Source of the DNA: Clostridiales bacterium
GTDB lineage: Bacteria; Bacillota; Clostridia; Oscillospirales; Acutalibacteraceae
Assembly: GCA_019416395.1 (NCBI GenBank)
Contig: DXXH01000077.1
Coordinates: 5,732-12,419 of the forward strand
Length of the DNA: 6,688 bases
Direction: 5' to 3'
In this document: piece after piece, positions 1-6,679 of the stretch
How the letters are laid out: every line of letters starts with the position of its first letter
How positions within the stretch are numbered: position 1 is the first letter of the stretch
Made by a program: the position numbers and the translations under genes
Notes under the pieces: model-generated
What the model saw: only the letters and a program-made list of their open reading frames with translations
What the model was told of the DNA's origin: nothing
Databases searched by the model: none

Positions 1-377
1 CTGCCACCTATCCCGATGGCGTAGACGCCACCAACGTAGGATATCATCAGGATATGGGCTACATGTATCCCAACCAGTTCGCTGGTCACGTTTGGGAAGG
101 AAACCCCACCGACCTGCTGGAGCAGTATGAGGCTTACAACGACAGCTGCATCAAATCCAAGGCTCTGGGCTTCACCTACGACTCCACCAGCGTGGCGAAT
201 GAAATCGCCCAGCTGACCACGGTCCAGGATAAGTATTTGAAGGATCTTTCCTTCGGCGTGGTCGAGGATCTGGAAGCAACTTTGAAATCTTTCAACGACG
301 AATTGTACGCGGCTGGCCTGGAAAAAGTCATGCAGGCAAAACAGGAACAGCTGGACGCTTGGCTCGCTGAGCAATAA
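1..377 (+). CDS. Extracellular solute-binding lipoprotein of a CUT1 sugar ABC importer (C-terminal part, 5' end outside window)
   Basis: The frame is open from base 3 to the TAA at 375-377 and gives 124 residues with no start, so this is the C-terminus of a gene that begins before the window. The end matches the C-terminal segment (DUF3502-type) of LplA/YtcQ-like lipoproteins. Visible features are an aromatic- and Asn-rich stretch (GYMYPNQFAGHVWEGNP), then SKALGFTYDSTSV, then a charged helical tail ending QEQLDAWLAEQ. In this family the protein is anchored outside the membrane and delivers oligosaccharide or another glycosidic solute to the permease pair. Two permease genes of the matching type follow in the same direction, which supports the assignment. 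The signal peptide, lipobox Cys and ligand-binding core are not in view, so the substrate cannot be read. Family call is confident; exact substrate is unknown. Confidence 0.85.
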   Translation, partial: ATYPDGVDATNVGYHQDMGYMYPNQFAGHVWEGNPTDLLEQYEAYNDSCIKSKALGFTYDSTSVANEIAQLTTVQDKYLKDLSFGVVEDLEATLKSFNDELYAAGLEKVMQAKQEQLDAWLAEQ

Positions 378-384
378 AACCGCC

Positions 385-414
385 CTGCCGGTGGTCAAAC
401 TTGGCCACCGGCAG
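385..414 (+). terminator. Intercistronic hairpin behind the binding-protein gene (attenuator or mRNA-stabilising stem)
   Basis: CTGCCGGTGG (385-394) is the exact reverse complement of CCACCGGCAG (405-414), with a 10-nt loop. It begins 8 bases after the stop codon. The following tract (TCTTATTT, 415-422) is a poor U-run, so a full intrinsic terminator is unlikely. A partial terminator or a 3'-end protector would give more binding protein than permease, as is common in importer operons. The stem is seen directly; the role is inferred. Confidence 0.6.
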
Positions 415-437
415 TCTTATTTACGGAGGTGTATTAC

Positions 438-1355
438 ATGAAACGGAAGGCTCGGAGATTACTCCCCTATCTGCCCCTGTATGCCATGATGCTGCCAGGA
501 ATCGCCTATCTGATCATCAACAACTACATTCCCATGGCAGGCATCGTAGTGGCTTTCAAACAGTACAACGTGAACGACGGCATGTTCGGCAGCCCATGGG
601 TCGGGCTGGACAATTTCAAATTCCTTTTTGGCACCAGCGATGCATTTATCATTTTACGGAACACATTGCTCTACAACGTGGCCTTTATCATTGTGAACAA
701 CGTGGTGGGGATCCTGCTGGCCATCATTCTGTCCGACGTGGTCAACAAGCGCATGCGCACTGTCTACCAAAGCTCCCTGCTGCTGCCATTTTTGATCTCC
801 ATCGTGGTTGTCAGCTATATTGTGTTTGCCCTTCTCAGCCAGGAAAACGGCATGATGAACAACACCATTCTCCCCTTCTTCAACCAAGAACCTATCTCCT
901 GGTACAGTGACACAAAATACTGGCCAGCTATCCTGATTATAACCAACTTGTGGAAAGGGGTGGGTTACGGTACCCTGATCTATGTGGCCGCCATCGCCGG
1001 TATTGACAATTCCCTGTTTGAAGCAGCTTCTCTGGACGGCGCCAACAAATGGCAGCAAATCACTCACATCACTCTGCCGTTCCTGATTCCCGCCGCTGTC
1101 ACCCTCTTGATTTTGAGCGTGGGCAAAATCTTCTTCTCCGATTTCGGCCTGTTTTACCAAGTGCCTCAAAACTCCGGTTCCCTGTATCCCGTTACCCAAA
1201 CCATCGACACCTATGTATACCGGGCGTTGATGTCCGCCGGTGGGATCGGGCGTTCCGCAGCGGCCAGTGTTTTCCAATCCATTGTCGGCTTTGCATTGGT
1301 GATGACCACCAACCTGGTTGTCCGTAAGGTCAGCGCCGAAAACGCGATTTTCTAA
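438..1355 (+). CDS. Sugar ABC transporter permease, LplB-type (first permease)
   Basis: This 305-residue integral membrane protein has about six hydrophobic segments (roughly residues 14-36, 74-99, 111-134, 163-185, 212-236 and 275-295). The EAA loop that contacts the ATPase is at 195-214, with E195, A196, A197, D200, G201 and P214. Length and the start of the mature protein fit LplB/YtcP-partner permeases of CUT1 importers, which form a heterodimeric channel with the second permease. I chose ATG 438 because GGAGG at 425-429 lies 8 bases upstream. An in-frame GTG at 429 overlaps that ribosome binding site and is unlikely. The gene follows the binding protein by 60 bases and precedes the next permease by 20, so all three should be co-transcribed. 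The substrate is not readable from sequence; LplB relatives carry complex oligosaccharides or glycosides. Confidence 0.92.
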   Translation: MKRKARRLLPYLPLYAMMLPGIAYLIINNYIPMAGIVVAFKQYNVNDGMFGSPWVGLDNFKFLFGTSDAFIILRNTLLYNVAFIIVNNVVGILLAIILSDVVNKRMRTVYQSSLLLPFLISIVVVSYIVFALLSQENGMMNNTILPFFNQEPISWYSDTKYWPAILIITNLWKGVGYGTLIYVAAIAGIDNSLFEAASLDGANKWQQITHITLPFLIPAAVTLLILSVGKIFFSDFGLFYQVPQNSGSLYPVTQTIDTYVYRALMSAGGIGRSAAASVFQSIVGFALVMTTNLVVRKVSAENAIF

Positions 1356-1375
1356 CTGAGGAGGCGTGTGTATTT

Positions 1376-2263
1376 ATGATTCTATCCAAAGGACAAAAAG
1401 TGTACCAGGTGGTCATCAACGTGGTTCTGATCCTGGTCACCCTTACGATGATCCTGCCCTTGCTGCTGTTGTTCATGTCCTCGATCACCGATGAGAACAC
1501 CCTGGTGGTCAACGGCTATTCCCTGTTCCCGGAAAAATTCAGCTTGTACGCTTATGAGTACATCATTAGCAACTCTGCAACTTTGCTGCGGGCCTATGGA
1601 ATTTCCATCGTGGTCACAGTAATCGGTACAATCGGCTGTTTACTGCTCTCCACCCTGATGGCCTTTCCGCTTTCCCTCAAGGATTTGCCCGGACGCCGGT
1701 TCCTCAGCTTTTTCGTGTTCTTCACCATGCTGTTCTCCGGCGGCCTGGTCCCCTCTTACATCATGTGGACTTCCTGGTTTGGAATCCGCAACACCCTGTG
1801 GGCCTATATCCTGCCCAATTTCCTGCTGGGTGCTTTCAACGTCATTTTGATCCGCACCTACATGAGCACCAGCATTCCCTTCGAGCTTTACGAAGCCGCT
1901 AAAATCGACGGGGCAAGTTATCTCAGCATCTACTTCCGCATCGCGATCCCGTTGTCCAAGCCCATTATGGTCACCGTTGGCCTGTTCTCCGGGCTGGGCT
2001 ATTGGAACGACTGGACCAACGCACAGTACTATATCTCCGATAACCGTATGCTCAGCGTCCAAGCGCTGCTCAACCGCATGGTACAGGATATCCAAGCGCT
2101 GCTGGCCAATTCTTCCGCCAATTCCGGTTCCCTGATGCAAACGCCTCAGGTATCCATACGAATGGCCATTGCCTTTGTGGCAATGATCCCCATTCTGATT
2201 CTCTATCCCTTCCTGCAAAAATACTTCGCCGACGGCATTATGCTGGGCGCGGTAAAGGGCTGA
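1376..2263 (+). CDS. Sugar ABC transporter permease, LplC/YtcP-type (second permease)
   Basis: This 295-residue membrane protein is the partner permease of the upstream gene. Hydrophobic segments lie near residues 11-35, 72-97, 108-130, 140-160, 196-210 and 262-280. The EAA loop is at about 173-192 (E173, A174, A175, D178, G179, P192). The C-terminus YFADGIMLGAVKG is characteristic of LplC/YtcP-like permeases of CUT1 importers. The start is ATG 1376, with AGGAGG at 1359-1364, 11 bases upstream. The gap to the first permease is 20 bases with no terminator, indicating one operon. No nucleotide-binding subunit gene follows. Family knowledge says such importers often share an MsmX-type ATPase encoded elsewhere. 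The stop TGA (2261-2263) directly abuts the stop of the convergent regulator gene. Confidence 0.92.
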   Translation: MILSKGQKVYQVVINVVLILVTLTMILPLLLLFMSSITDENTLVVNGYSLFPEKFSLYAYEYIISNSATLLRAYGISIVVTVIGTIGCLLLSTLMAFPLSLKDLPGRRFLSFFVFFTMLFSGGLVPSYIMWTSWFGIRNTLWAYILPNFLLGAFNVILIRTYMSTSIPFELYEAAKIDGASYLSIYFRIAIPLSKPIMVTVGLFSGLGYWNDWTNAQYYISDNRMLSVQALLNRMVQDIQALLANSSANSGSLMQTPQVSIRMAIAFVAMIPILILYPFLQKYFADGIMLGAVKG

Positions 2264-3838
2264 TCAATGCCCAAAGCGCTTTCGGAACTGGCTGGGGCTC
2301 ATTCCCGTTTTCTCGTGGAAAAACTGGGAAAAATAGCTGTAGTTGTCATAGCCCACCCGCTGGGCTACTACGCTTACCGGAAGTCCTGACTGGCACAAAA
2401 GCTTTTTCGCTTCCAGAACGCGCTGCTCTTGCAGATAGCTGCCTAAGGTTTGCCCGGTTTCCTTTTTGAACAGGCGGGCTAAATAGTCCGGATTCAGGAA
2501 AAACTGTTTCGCCACATTGGTTCGATTGACCTCTTCGCTCAAATGCTCTTGTACATAGCTTTTCACCCTTCCCACTACCGTATCGGTTTGGGCAGCGAAA
2601 TGCATCTGTTCTTCTGTCTGGTGAAATAAGTATTCCAAATACGTTTGAAACCGCTCTACAGAATCCAAGGACCATTCCAGCAGCTGCTCGTAACGGGGAT
2701 TGTTGAACAGGGTATGCACGTTGATCCCCCGCTGGTTCAGCTCCGAAAAGACCATCTGCTGGATGTCCGCCCGCATAGCTTTTAAAAACCTGGCGTTTAA
2801 TGTATGGTTTTCCTCATAACGTTTCAAAACCAAGGACGCCGCGGAAGAGATTTCTTCAATCCTTCCCGCCGTCAGCAGTTCGGCCCAGCCTTCCATGACA
2901 GCTGGGCCATAACTGCCTTCTGGGGGTTGATACACTGCCCCGTCTGTCAGCAAATTGGCCCGCAGCACGTCTTCTTTATCCGCTGTCAACAGTTTTTTAT
3001 AGGCTTCCCTGGTCTCAAACAATTTTAAATTTTTCCAGTAATATCCATTGGCTGACACGTGGAACAACTCTTCCGCCTGGCGCAACAACAACAGCGCTGT
3101 GCGGCAAAAGTCCTCTGGAGTGGCCTTGTCTCCCTGCCGCAGCACCAAGGACCAATGGCTTTCTTTGGAAAGGATCATCGCTTCCAATTCCAATCCGTTT
3201 TCCCGGAACAGGTCTTCCGCCACATTGCGGAAACCATAAATTTTCCACTGCTCCAACGGCTGGGGATCTTGATCCATCACCCGGACACAGCAAAGGGTAA
3301 ACCGGTCCTGTTCGCCATAGGTAATCCCCTTCTCTCCCCCCGCCCGGACAGCTTCCGCCAATGGGGTTACGGAAGTCAGTACATTGACCCAAAAGCCTGT
3401 CCTGTTTTCCTGACGGCCCTTAAGCCAGTATTCCCCCATTTGACGGTAGGCAGATTCGCTCCGCTTCTTTCGCACCTCTTCCACAGCGGAAGTCAAATGG
3501 GCGGCCAGCTCAGTATAGGAAATCGGCTTCAAATAATAGTCGAAGCTGTGCATTTCCACCGCCTTCTTGGCATAGTCAAAATTGGCATAGCTGGTGCAGA
3601 ACATGGTGACAATATCACTGTTTTGACGCCGCAGCCAATCCAACAGTTCCAGGCCGCTTTCCCCTGGCATCTCAATGTCTGTGAGAAGGATATCCACCGG
3701 CTCCTTCTCCAGAATTTCCCGGGCTTGCTGAGCGCTGTCCGCTGTATAGACCTGGTCAAATCCAAGTGCGGTAAAATCAATTCCGGAAAGCATTCCTTCC
3801 AGGATATCCTCTTCATCGTCAACCAGTAAAATTCTCAT
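2264..3838 (-). CDS. YesN-type two-component response regulator with AraC-family DNA-binding domain
   Basis: This 524-residue cytoplasmic transcription regulator starts with a CheY-like receiver domain (1-125). It shows the acidic pair D7/D8, the likely phospho-acceptor D54 in LLTDIEMPG, T82 and K104 in YYLKP, which are the expected receiver switch residues. Residues about 130-420 form a helix-rich middle region I cannot assign. Residues about 424-524 are an AraC-type double helix-turn-helix, with one helix pair around 439-460 and the signature VGYDNYSYFSQFF...GMSPSQFR at 495-519. The start is ATG at 3836-3838, preceded by an AGGCGG ribosome binding site. A longer reading from 3898 would add 20 residues before the receiver core and is rejected. 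YesN regulators normally pair with a YesM-type membrane histidine kinase, which is not in the window. The divergent GH3 gene and convergent importer suggest it controls this sugar locus (inference). Confidence 0.93.
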   Translation of the reverse strand: MRILLVDDEEDILEGMLSGIDFTALGFDQVYTADSAQQAREILEKEPVDILLTDIEMPGESGLELLDWLRRQNSDIVTMFCTSYANFDYAKKAVEMHSFDYYLKPISYTELAAHLTSAVEEVRKKRSESAYRQMGEYWLKGRQENRTGFWVNVLTSVTPLAEAVRAGGEKGITYGEQDRFTLCCVRVMDQDPQPLEQWKIYGFRNVAEDLFRENGLELEAMILSKESHWSLVLRQGDKATPEDFCRTALLLLRQAEELFHVSANGYYWKNLKLFETREAYKKLLTADKEDVLRANLLTDGAVYQPPEGSYGPAVMEGWAELLTAGRIEEISSAASLVLKRYEENHTLNARFLKAMRADIQQMVFSELNQRGINVHTLFNNPRYEQLLEWSLDSVERFQTYLEYLFHQTEEQMHFAAQTDTVVGRVKSYVQEHLSEEVNRTNVAKQFFLNPDYLARLFKKETGQTLGSYLQEQRVLEAKKLLCQSGLPVSVVAQRVGYDNYSYFSQFFHEKTGMSPSQFRKRFGH

Positions 3839-3845
3839 GGTTTTC

Positions 3846-3851
3846 CCGCCT
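3846..3851 (-). promoter_or_regulatory. Ribosome binding site of the response regulator gene
   Basis: On the minus strand this reads AGGCGG, one mismatch from AGGAGG, 7 bases before the ATG at 3838. It supports the start at the receiver domain rather than the upstream ATG at 3898, which would add 20 unconserved residues. Confidence 0.6.
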
Positions 3852-3881
3852 TTCCCAAGAGTGATCAAGCAACATCTTATT

Positions 3882-3911
3882 AGTATAATTTGCTCCATTG
3901 AAAGAAATCAA
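3882..3911 (-). promoter_or_regulatory. Probable sigma-A promoter for the response regulator gene
   Basis: On the minus strand, TTGATT (3911-3906) and TATACT (3887-3882) are separated by 18 bases, giving four and five matches to the -35 and -10 consensus. Transcription would begin near 3875 with a leader of about 37 bases. A GATTTC sequence overlaps the -35 box. This was found by eye only. Confidence 0.5.
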
Positions 3912-3931
3912 GTTTTCCCAAAAAATCGTAC

Positions 3932-3960
3932 GGATTTCAAAAGAAACAGTCTGGAAATCC
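3932..3960. promoter_or_regulatory. 29-bp inverted pair of operator-like elements between the divergent genes
   Basis: GGATTTCAAAAG (3932-3943) and, on the opposite strand, GGATTTCCAGAC (3960-3949) face each other across 5 bases, so GGATTTC and GAAATCC form an inverted repeat. The pair lies between the two divergent promoters, about 100-130 bases upstream of the predicted GH3 start point and about 55-85 upstream of the regulator's. The same element occurs three times upstream of the next gene after the GH3 gene. The likely binder is the adjacent AraC-type response regulator, but this is inference. Confidence 0.5.
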
Positions 3961-4026
3961 ACAATCTCCCACCTGTCCCCTGCCCAACCCAGCTCAAAAA
4001 ATGGCGCACTAAGCAAAAGTGGGATA

Positions 4027-4056
4027 TTGACTGAAAAAATCTACCGGTATTATGAT
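4027..4056 (+). promoter_or_regulatory. Probable sigma-A promoter for the GH3 gene
   Basis: TTGACT (4027-4032) and TATGAT (4051-4056) are each one base from consensus and are separated by 18 bases. Transcription should start near 4063 and give a leader of about 26 bases. A short inverted repeat, TGATA-aacc-TATCA (4053-4066), overlaps the -10 box and start point and could be a second control site; its small size makes this weak. Confidence 0.65.
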
Positions 4057-4073
4057 AAACCTATCAGAACCTT

Positions 4074-4080
4074 AAGGAGG
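4074..4080 (+). promoter_or_regulatory. Ribosome binding site that fixes the TTG start of the GH3 gene
   Basis: AAGGAGG is a near-perfect Shine-Dalgarno sequence, 8 bases before the TTG at 4089. There is no ATG in frame nearby, so this site is what decides the start. A TTG at 4084 is out of frame and too close. Confidence 0.85.
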
Positions 4081-4088
4081 AACTTGTT

Positions 4089-6506
4089 TTGGAAAAAAAG
4101 AAAAAGAATTCCCCACGCGTGCTGGACGAACTGGCCCAGCAGACTAAGAAAACCGTCTACGGAGAGAAAACCGTAGAGGAATCCATACCAGCCCTTTGCC
4201 GCCAGGCTGCGGCGGAAGGCGCTGTACTGCTGAAAAACGATGGGCAGATCCTTCCTTTGCGGGAGGGAACGCCTGTGGCTGTTTTCGGACGTGTCCAATT
4301 TGACTGGTTCTATGTTGGTTACGGTTCTGGCGGTGATGTAAATCCGCCTTACACCGTCAACCTGATGGAAGGCCTGCAAAATAACGGTGTTTCCGTGGAT
4401 CAGCCCTTGATGGAAACCTACGCTCAGTGGAGTGCCGCCAATCCCCCTGACATGGGGTTCTGGGCTCACTGGCCCCGGTATTTTGAGGAAATGCCCTTGG
4501 ATAACCAACTGGTACAGGAAGCCGCTTCCCGTTGCCAAACCGCTTTGGTGGTCATTGGACGGGCCGCTGGAGAATCCCGAGAAAATACGTTAGAACCGGG
4601 GAGCTACTATCTCACCGAAGACGAAAAAGCCATGCTCGCCACAGTGACCAAGGCCTTTCCCCACACAGTGGTATTGGTCAACGCAGGCAGCGTTATGGAC
4701 CTTTCCTGGCTGGAAGAGTATCCCATTGAAGGCGCGTTGATACTCTGGCAGGGGGGCATGGAAAGTGGCAACGCCGCTGCGGACGTGCTCACCGGCAAAG
4801 TGGATGCCTGTGGCCGACTCACTGACACCATCGCTTACCGGTATGAGGATTATCCCAGTGCTAAAGATTTTCTGGGAGAAGACTACAACAACTATACGGA
4901 AGACATCTACGTGGGCTATCGGTATTTTGAAACCTTTGCGCCAGATACGGTCCAGTTCCCCTTTGGTTTTGGCCTGAGCTATACCTCATTCGCCGTGAAC
5001 ACAGTTTCTGTGGCTGCCCATGGGGACAAAATCGTGGTAAAGGCTCAGGTGAAAAATACCGGAAGCTTTCCAGGAAAAAACGTGGTCCAGGTCTATGTCG
5101 AACCGCCCCAGGGTGTCCTGGGAAAACCCGTCCGGAATCTGACAGCCTTTCAGAAAACACGGCTGCTCCAGCCAGGCGAAACCCAGAACCTGACCCTTTC
5201 CTTCCCTCTTTCCGCTGCCGCCAGTTTTGACGACTCCGGCTGTACGGGCCATCGCTGGGCCTGGGTACTGGAAGCCGGAACTTACCAAGTGTTTGTGGGG
5301 GAAAACGTGCGGGCAGCTTCCCTGGCAGGAAGCTACAACCTACCGGAACTTCGTGTAATCAGTCAATTGGAAGAAGTGTGCCCCCCATCTCCGGAAAACG
5401 CTTTCCAGCGCATGGTCAACCGCCAGGGTGAAAAAACTTTTGAGCCGGTACCCACTGCTTCCCGCTCGTTAAAGCAGCGAATCTTAGAGCGTCTGCCAGA
5501 AGAAGTACCCTTTACTGGGGATCAAGGCATCACCCTGCAAGATGTAGCAATGGGTTTGGCCTCACTTGACAGCTTTGTAGCTCAGCTCACACTGGAAGAT
5601 CTGGCCGCCCTCAGCCGTGGGGATCTGATTATGGACAGTCCTTTGGGCACAAAAGGCAATGCGGGAGTTATGGCAGGGGTTACAGAAAAACTCCGTGCTA
5701 TGGGTGTGCCTGCCATCACCACCACCGATGGCCCCTCGGGGATCCGGCTGCAATTTTACACGTCCTTGCCGCCCTGCGGTACGGCTCTGGCATGCACCTG
5801 GGATTTACAGCTGGTGGAAGCTCTCTCCCAGGCCCTTGGACGGGAAATGCGCCTAAAAGGCAGCGATGTACTTTTGGCTCCGGGTATGAACATTCATCGA
5901 AATCCATTGTGCGGCCGGAATTTCGAGTATTTTTCCGAAGATCCTTTGCTGTCCGGGCGTATGGCTGCCGCTACCGTGTTGGGGATTCAGAAAAACGGCG
6001 TTGCCGCTTGCCCCAAGCATTTCGCTTGCAACAATCAGGAAACCAACCGGAACCTAAACGATTCCCGGGTGTCCCAGCGGGCTTTGCGGGAAATCTATCT
6101 CAAAGCCTTTGAAATCTGTGTGATGGAAAGCAATCCCCAGACCATTATGACCAGCTATAACAAAATCAACGGTGTGTGGAACCATTACAATTACGACTTG
6201 TGCACCACCGTGCTTCGGGAAGAATGGGGATACCAGGGCTGCATCATGACCGACTGGTGGATGCGCGCCAGTGTGGACCCGGACTTCCCCGACCTGTGGG
6301 ACAGCGCTTACCGGATCCGCTCCCAGGTGGACGTGCTGATGCCCGGTTCCAAGCCCAGCACTGGGTTCCCTCCTGCCACGGATCCCGATCCTGCGCCGGT
6401 GGAGTCCCACGAAAAAGCCAATGGCCTGACCTTGGGAGAATTACAGCGGGGCGCCAAAAACGTACTGCGTTTTGCCATGGGCAACAGCGCTTTTAAACCC
6501 CATTGA
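4089..6506 (+). CDS. Glycoside hydrolase family 3 beta-glycosidase (beta-glucosidase-like) with reversed domain order
   Basis: This 805-residue enzyme should hydrolyse terminal beta-linked sugars from small glycosides by the retaining mechanism. The usual GH3 order is inverted. The GH3_C alpha/beta sandwich comes first (about 40-245; AAAEGAVLLKNDGQILPL at 40-57). An Fn3-like domain follows (about 315-410; opening motif VVQVYVEPP). The (beta/alpha)-barrel is last (about 505-760). Barrel motifs are D547 in TTDGPSGIR, R610/E613 in GRNFEYFSEDP, K643-H644 in CPKHFACNNQE, and the nucleophile D722 in IMTDWW. The acid/base is probably E162 in GRAAGES, by position relative to other GH3s. The KHFACNNQE motif differs from the KH(F/I)PG..DSH motif of GH3 N-acetylglucosaminidases. 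It begins MEKKKKNSPR with no signal peptide, so it is cytoplasmic and would act on imported substrate. Reversed GH3 enzymes of similar length are known from Butyrivibrio and Ruminococcus. Linkage and sugar (glucose, xylose, other) cannot be decided. Confidence 0.93.
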   Translation: MEKKKKNSPRVLDELAQQTKKTVYGEKTVEESIPALCRQAAAEGAVLLKNDGQILPLREGTPVAVFGRVQFDWFYVGYGSGGDVNPPYTVNLMEGLQNNGVSVDQPLMETYAQWSAANPPDMGFWAHWPRYFEEMPLDNQLVQEAASRCQTALVVIGRAAGESRENTLEPGSYYLTEDEKAMLATVTKAFPHTVVLVNAGSVMDLSWLEEYPIEGALILWQGGMESGNAAADVLTGKVDACGRLTDTIAYRYEDYPSAKDFLGEDYNNYTEDIYVGYRYFETFAPDTVQFPFGFGLSYTSFAVNTVSVAAHGDKIVVKAQVKNTGSFPGKNVVQVYVEPPQGVLGKPVRNLTAFQKTRLLQPGETQNLTLSFPLSAAASFDDSGCTGHRWAWVLEAGTYQVFVGENVRAASLAGSYNLPELRVISQLEEVCPPSPENAFQRMVNRQGEKTFEPVPTASRSLKQRILERLPEEVPFTGDQGITLQDVAMGLASLDSFVAQLTLEDLAALSRGDLIMDSPLGTKGNAGVMAGVTEKLRAMGVPAITTTDGPSGIRLQFYTSLPPCGTALACTWDLQLVEALSQALGREMRLKGSDVLLAPGMNIHRNPLCGRNFEYFSEDPLLSGRMAAATVLGIQKNGVAACPKHFACNNQETNRNLNDSRVSQRALREIYLKAFEICVMESNPQTIMTSYNKINGVWNHYNYDLCTTVLREEWGYQGCIMTDWWMRASVDPDFPDLWDSAYRIRSQVDVLMPGSKPSTGFPPATDPDPAPVESHEKANGLTLGELQRGAKNVLRFAMGNSAFKPH

Positions 6507-6546
6507 GCTATGGGACACTTTTGTGTGCCGTCCACCTCTCTGTTTC

Positions 6547-6558
6547 GTTTGGAAATAC
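6547..6558 (-). promoter_or_regulatory. Operator-like element copy 1 downstream of the GH3 gene
   Basis: On the minus strand it reads GTATTTCCAAAC, matching the element in the divergent region before the GH3 gene. Together with copy 3 it makes a 9-bp inverted repeat (TTTGGAAAT / ATTTCCAAA), and with copy 2 a 7-bp one (GAAATAC / GTATTTC). Confidence 0.4.
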
Positions 6559-6583
6559 AATGGCAAATGACGTCAAAAGGTCC

Positions 6584-6595
6584 GTATTTCGAAAA
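6584..6595 (+). promoter_or_regulatory. Operator-like element copy 2 downstream of the GH3 gene
   Basis: It reads GTATTTCGAAAA. It is a direct repeat, 13 bases upstream of copy 3, and shares the core ATTTCnAnA with the other four copies. Confidence 0.4.
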
Positions 6596-6596
6596 A

Positions 6597-6608
6597 ACAT
6601 TTCCAAAT
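6597..6608 (+). promoter_or_regulatory. Operator-like element copy 3, next to the -35 region of the following promoter
   Basis: It reads ACATTTCCAAAT. It ends just before the TTGCAG at 6611, a position from which an AraC-type activator could contact RNA polymerase at a promoter with a poor -35 spacing. Confidence 0.4.
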
Positions 6609-6610
6609 CA

Positions 6611-6642
6611 TTGCAGAATACCAGAACGAAAGCTGTTATACT
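6611..6642 (+). promoter_or_regulatory. Probable extended -10 promoter for the next gene
   Basis: TATACT (6637-6642) is preceded by TG one base upstream (TGTTATACT), which is an extended -10. The only -35 candidate, TTGCAG (6611-6616), is 20 bases away, which is too long for a good independent promoter. That fits a promoter needing an activator. It lies 135 bases after the GH3 stop, so the next gene probably has its own transcript. Confidence 0.5.
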
Positions 6643-6679
6643 GAGCTCAAATTTTCAATCCCACATTAAAACATGAAAT

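Noticed and set aside
654..1277. A 207-codon open frame on the minus strand inside the first permease
   Set aside because: The plus strand encodes a clear membrane permease with an EAA loop. The minus reading is rich in His, Gln, Gly and Asp with no recognisable domain, so it is a shadow frame.
1640..2218. A 192-codon open frame on the minus strand inside the second permease
   Set aside because: It overlaps a well-supported permease, has low-complexity Gly/Gln/His composition and no plausible ribosome binding site or family.
2271..2285. AAAGCGCTTT palindrome as a catabolite-repression (cre) site
   Set aside because: The core resembles cre, but the flanks mismatch (CC on the left, GG on the right where TG and CA are expected), and the bases encode the conserved C-terminal tail (RKRF) of the AraC domain, so codon content explains it.
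3059..3829. A 256-codon open frame on the plus strand inside the response regulator
   Set aside because: It covers the receiver and middle region of a convincing regulator on the other strand and has no recognisable motifs.
3839..3898. Upstream ATG at 3898 as the start of the response regulator
   Set aside because: It would add 20 residues before the receiver core that begins MRILLVDDEED, and the candidate promoter -10 (3882-3887) would fall inside the coding region.
6512..6529. Weak hairpin after the GH3 stop as an intrinsic terminator
   Set aside because: Only ACAC/GTGT plus two outer GC pairs around a mismatch, with no U-run following.
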